The notes under the pieces were generated by a model. The model was given only the letters and a program-made list of their open reading frames with translations, did not search any database and was not told the DNA's origin. This document shows, piece by piece, positions 23,008-23,807 of a stretch of 23,807 bases of DNA (position 1 is its first letter; each line of letters starts with the position of its first letter). The position numbers were made by a program, and so were the translations under genes. Source of the stretch: Planctomycetaceae bacterium (GTDB lineage Bacteria > Planctomycetota > Planctomycetia > Pirellulales > Thermoguttaceae); NCBI GenBank assembly GCA_015062085.1, contig SUVI01000042.1:1-23807 (forward strand), read 5' to 3'.

Positions 23008-23807
23008 ATGAAACGGCAGCAAAATAGGTCACTCGTTAAGCGGAATTTCAGATCTGCCGGAAGAAGCGTTGGGAAGATGCTTTTTCTTGCGGGGATCTTT
23101 TATGTCTGTGTTTCCTTTTTGGGGGGCATTCATTCTCTTCCTGTTTATTCGCAGGGGGCGGGGGCTGTTTCAGAGCAGAACGCACATGCTTCTTCTTCGG
23201 CGAACGTTCAGGACCAGGCAGTACCGCCGACAGGAAATGGAAGGACGGATCCTGTTTCTCCGCGGTCTGATGTTCCTGTCTCGCCTCAAAACTTTTACCA
23301 AATGCTGCAGTCAGAAGGACGTATGGAGGAATATTTCTCCGGTGGAAATCCGAATGAAGGGATCTCTCTTTACCTTTTGAATCAAAAGGGACGTTTGGTT
23401 GCGGTACCTGGGATCCCGCTGGAGTTTATGGACAAGATGCTGCGTTCCATCCCGGGAGAGGCGAAATCGAATGGAAAGACGCTTTTTCCGGATTTTATTT
23501 TTCATTCGGTGTTGGCCAATGGCGAGGTTGAACAGGATGCCGTCCGGATGAAAGTCCGTTTTCAGATCGAAACCTTCAAGGATACCGCCATTGCTGTTCC
23601 ACTTCGTTTTGATGAAGGGATCCTTTTAGGAAATGCGGAAGAGCTTGGGCGAAAAAATGGGGGTCCTGTTTCTTCTGCTGCTTCCGTAAAATCGGACGCT
23701 GGTGAGAACTCGGATGCTGGTGAGGCTTCGGACGCTGGTGAGAACTCGGACGCTGGTGAGGATTCGGACGCTGGTGAGGATTCGGACGCTGGTGAGAACT
23801 CGGACGC
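23008..23807 (+). CDS. Secreted protein of unknown function, 5' part, entering a DAGENS repeat
   Basis: The plus strand is open from the ATG at 23008 to the window end (266 codons). A basic start (MKRQQNRSLVKRNFRSAGR) leads to a hydrophobic helix and a likely signal cleavage near VYSQG (about residue 49). A Ser/Ala/Pro-rich linker follows, then a compact region (about 95-205) with NFYQMLQSEGRMEEYF, GISLYLLNQKGRLVAVPGIPLEFMD, HSVLANGEVEQDAVRMKVRFQIETF and VPLRFDEGILLG, which looks like a beta-rich extracytoplasmic domain. From residue 230 a six-residue acidic repeat begins. I do not recognise the family. AGGGG seven bases before the ATG supports the start. The C-terminus is missing. Confidence 0.85.
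   Translation, partial: MKRQQNRSLVKRNFRSAGRSVGKMLFLAGIFYVCVSFLGGIHSLPVYSQGAGAVSEQNAHASSSANVQDQAVPPTGNGRTDPVSPRSDVPVSPQNFYQMLQSEGRMEEYFSGGNPNEGISLYLLNQKGRLVAVPGIPLEFMDKMLRSIPGEAKSNGKTLFPDFIFHSVLANGEVEQDAVRMKVRFQIETFKDTAIAVPLRFDEGILLGNAEELGRKNGGPVSSAASVKSDAGENSDAGEASDAGENSDAGEDSDAGEDSDAGENSD
23695..23807 (+). repeat. 18-bp coding tandem repeat at the window edge
   Basis: Six full units of GACGCTGGTGAG plus AACTCG, GCTTCG or GATTCG start at 23695, with a seventh begun at the edge. They encode DAGENS, DAGEAS or DAGEDS. The first 12 bases of each unit are nearly invariant (one GAT for GAC), which indicates recent expansion. Copy number may vary between strains, and the array may be longer than seen or be an assembly limit. 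Confidence 0.95.

Overview
The window looks like a chromosomal segment of a planctomycete (phylum Planctomycetota), perhaps a gut- or rumen-type lineage. This is inferred from gene content: a membrane-anchored Hanks-type kinase fused to an FGE-fold domain and BspA-type leucine-rich repeats, a secreted DUF1573 protein with a Pro-Glu-Ala repeat, a secreted transglutaminase, a phosphotransferase with an unusual catalytic loop, and a large beta-strand-repeat surface protein. Base composition is moderate and Shine-Dalgarno sequences are present before only some genes. No plasmid, phage, IS or CRISPR module is visible, so this reads as core chromosome with lineage-specific surface and regulatory genes.

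Layout. 1-1108 (minus) is the 5' part of a secreted autotransporter-type beta-strand-repeat protein. 1287-5599 (minus) holds a polyphosphate pair: a Ppx/GppA-family gene upstream and polyphosphate kinase (ppk) downstream, separated by a 344-base gap that carries an 18-bp tandem repeat array. 5908-6888 (minus) is a secreted transglutaminase-like protein with its own terminator. 7174-9257 (plus) holds tyrS and a small membrane-anchored protein, closed by a terminator shared with the converging cimA (9363-10961, minus). 10962-11745 is a gene-poor but feature-rich stretch: a long inverted repeat, a minus-strand terminator, a probable 29-residue hydrophobic peptide gene and a tRNA-Gln(TTG). 11746-14753 (plus) holds a HIT-family nucleotide phosphorylase, translationally coupled to an HtrA-like protein that has lost its catalytic residues, then a phosphotransferase. 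14900-18622 (minus) is the kinase/FGE/LRR fusion, 18814-20112 (minus) is hemL, and 20198-22480 (minus) is the DUF1573 protein. 23008 to the end (plus) is the start of a secreted protein running into an 18-bp coding repeat.

Themes. Housekeeping functions (TyrRS, citramalate synthase for isoleucine, GSA aminomutase for haem, polyphosphate synthesis) alternate with envelope proteins. Several recognisable enzyme folds lack expected catalytic residues: the HtrA-like protein (all three of the triad), the Ppx/GppA protein (two active-site acids and the HD dyad), and the FGE-fold domain of the kinase (both cysteines). An 18-bp period recurs in three unrelated places: the ppx-ppk gap, the leader of the last gene, and that gene's coding repeat. 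The most novel candidates are the short peptide downstream of tRNA-Gln, the 18-bp array whose unit shares a 14-mer with that peptide's start site, and the compositionally split LRR kinase. I see no self-evident new defence or mobile system.
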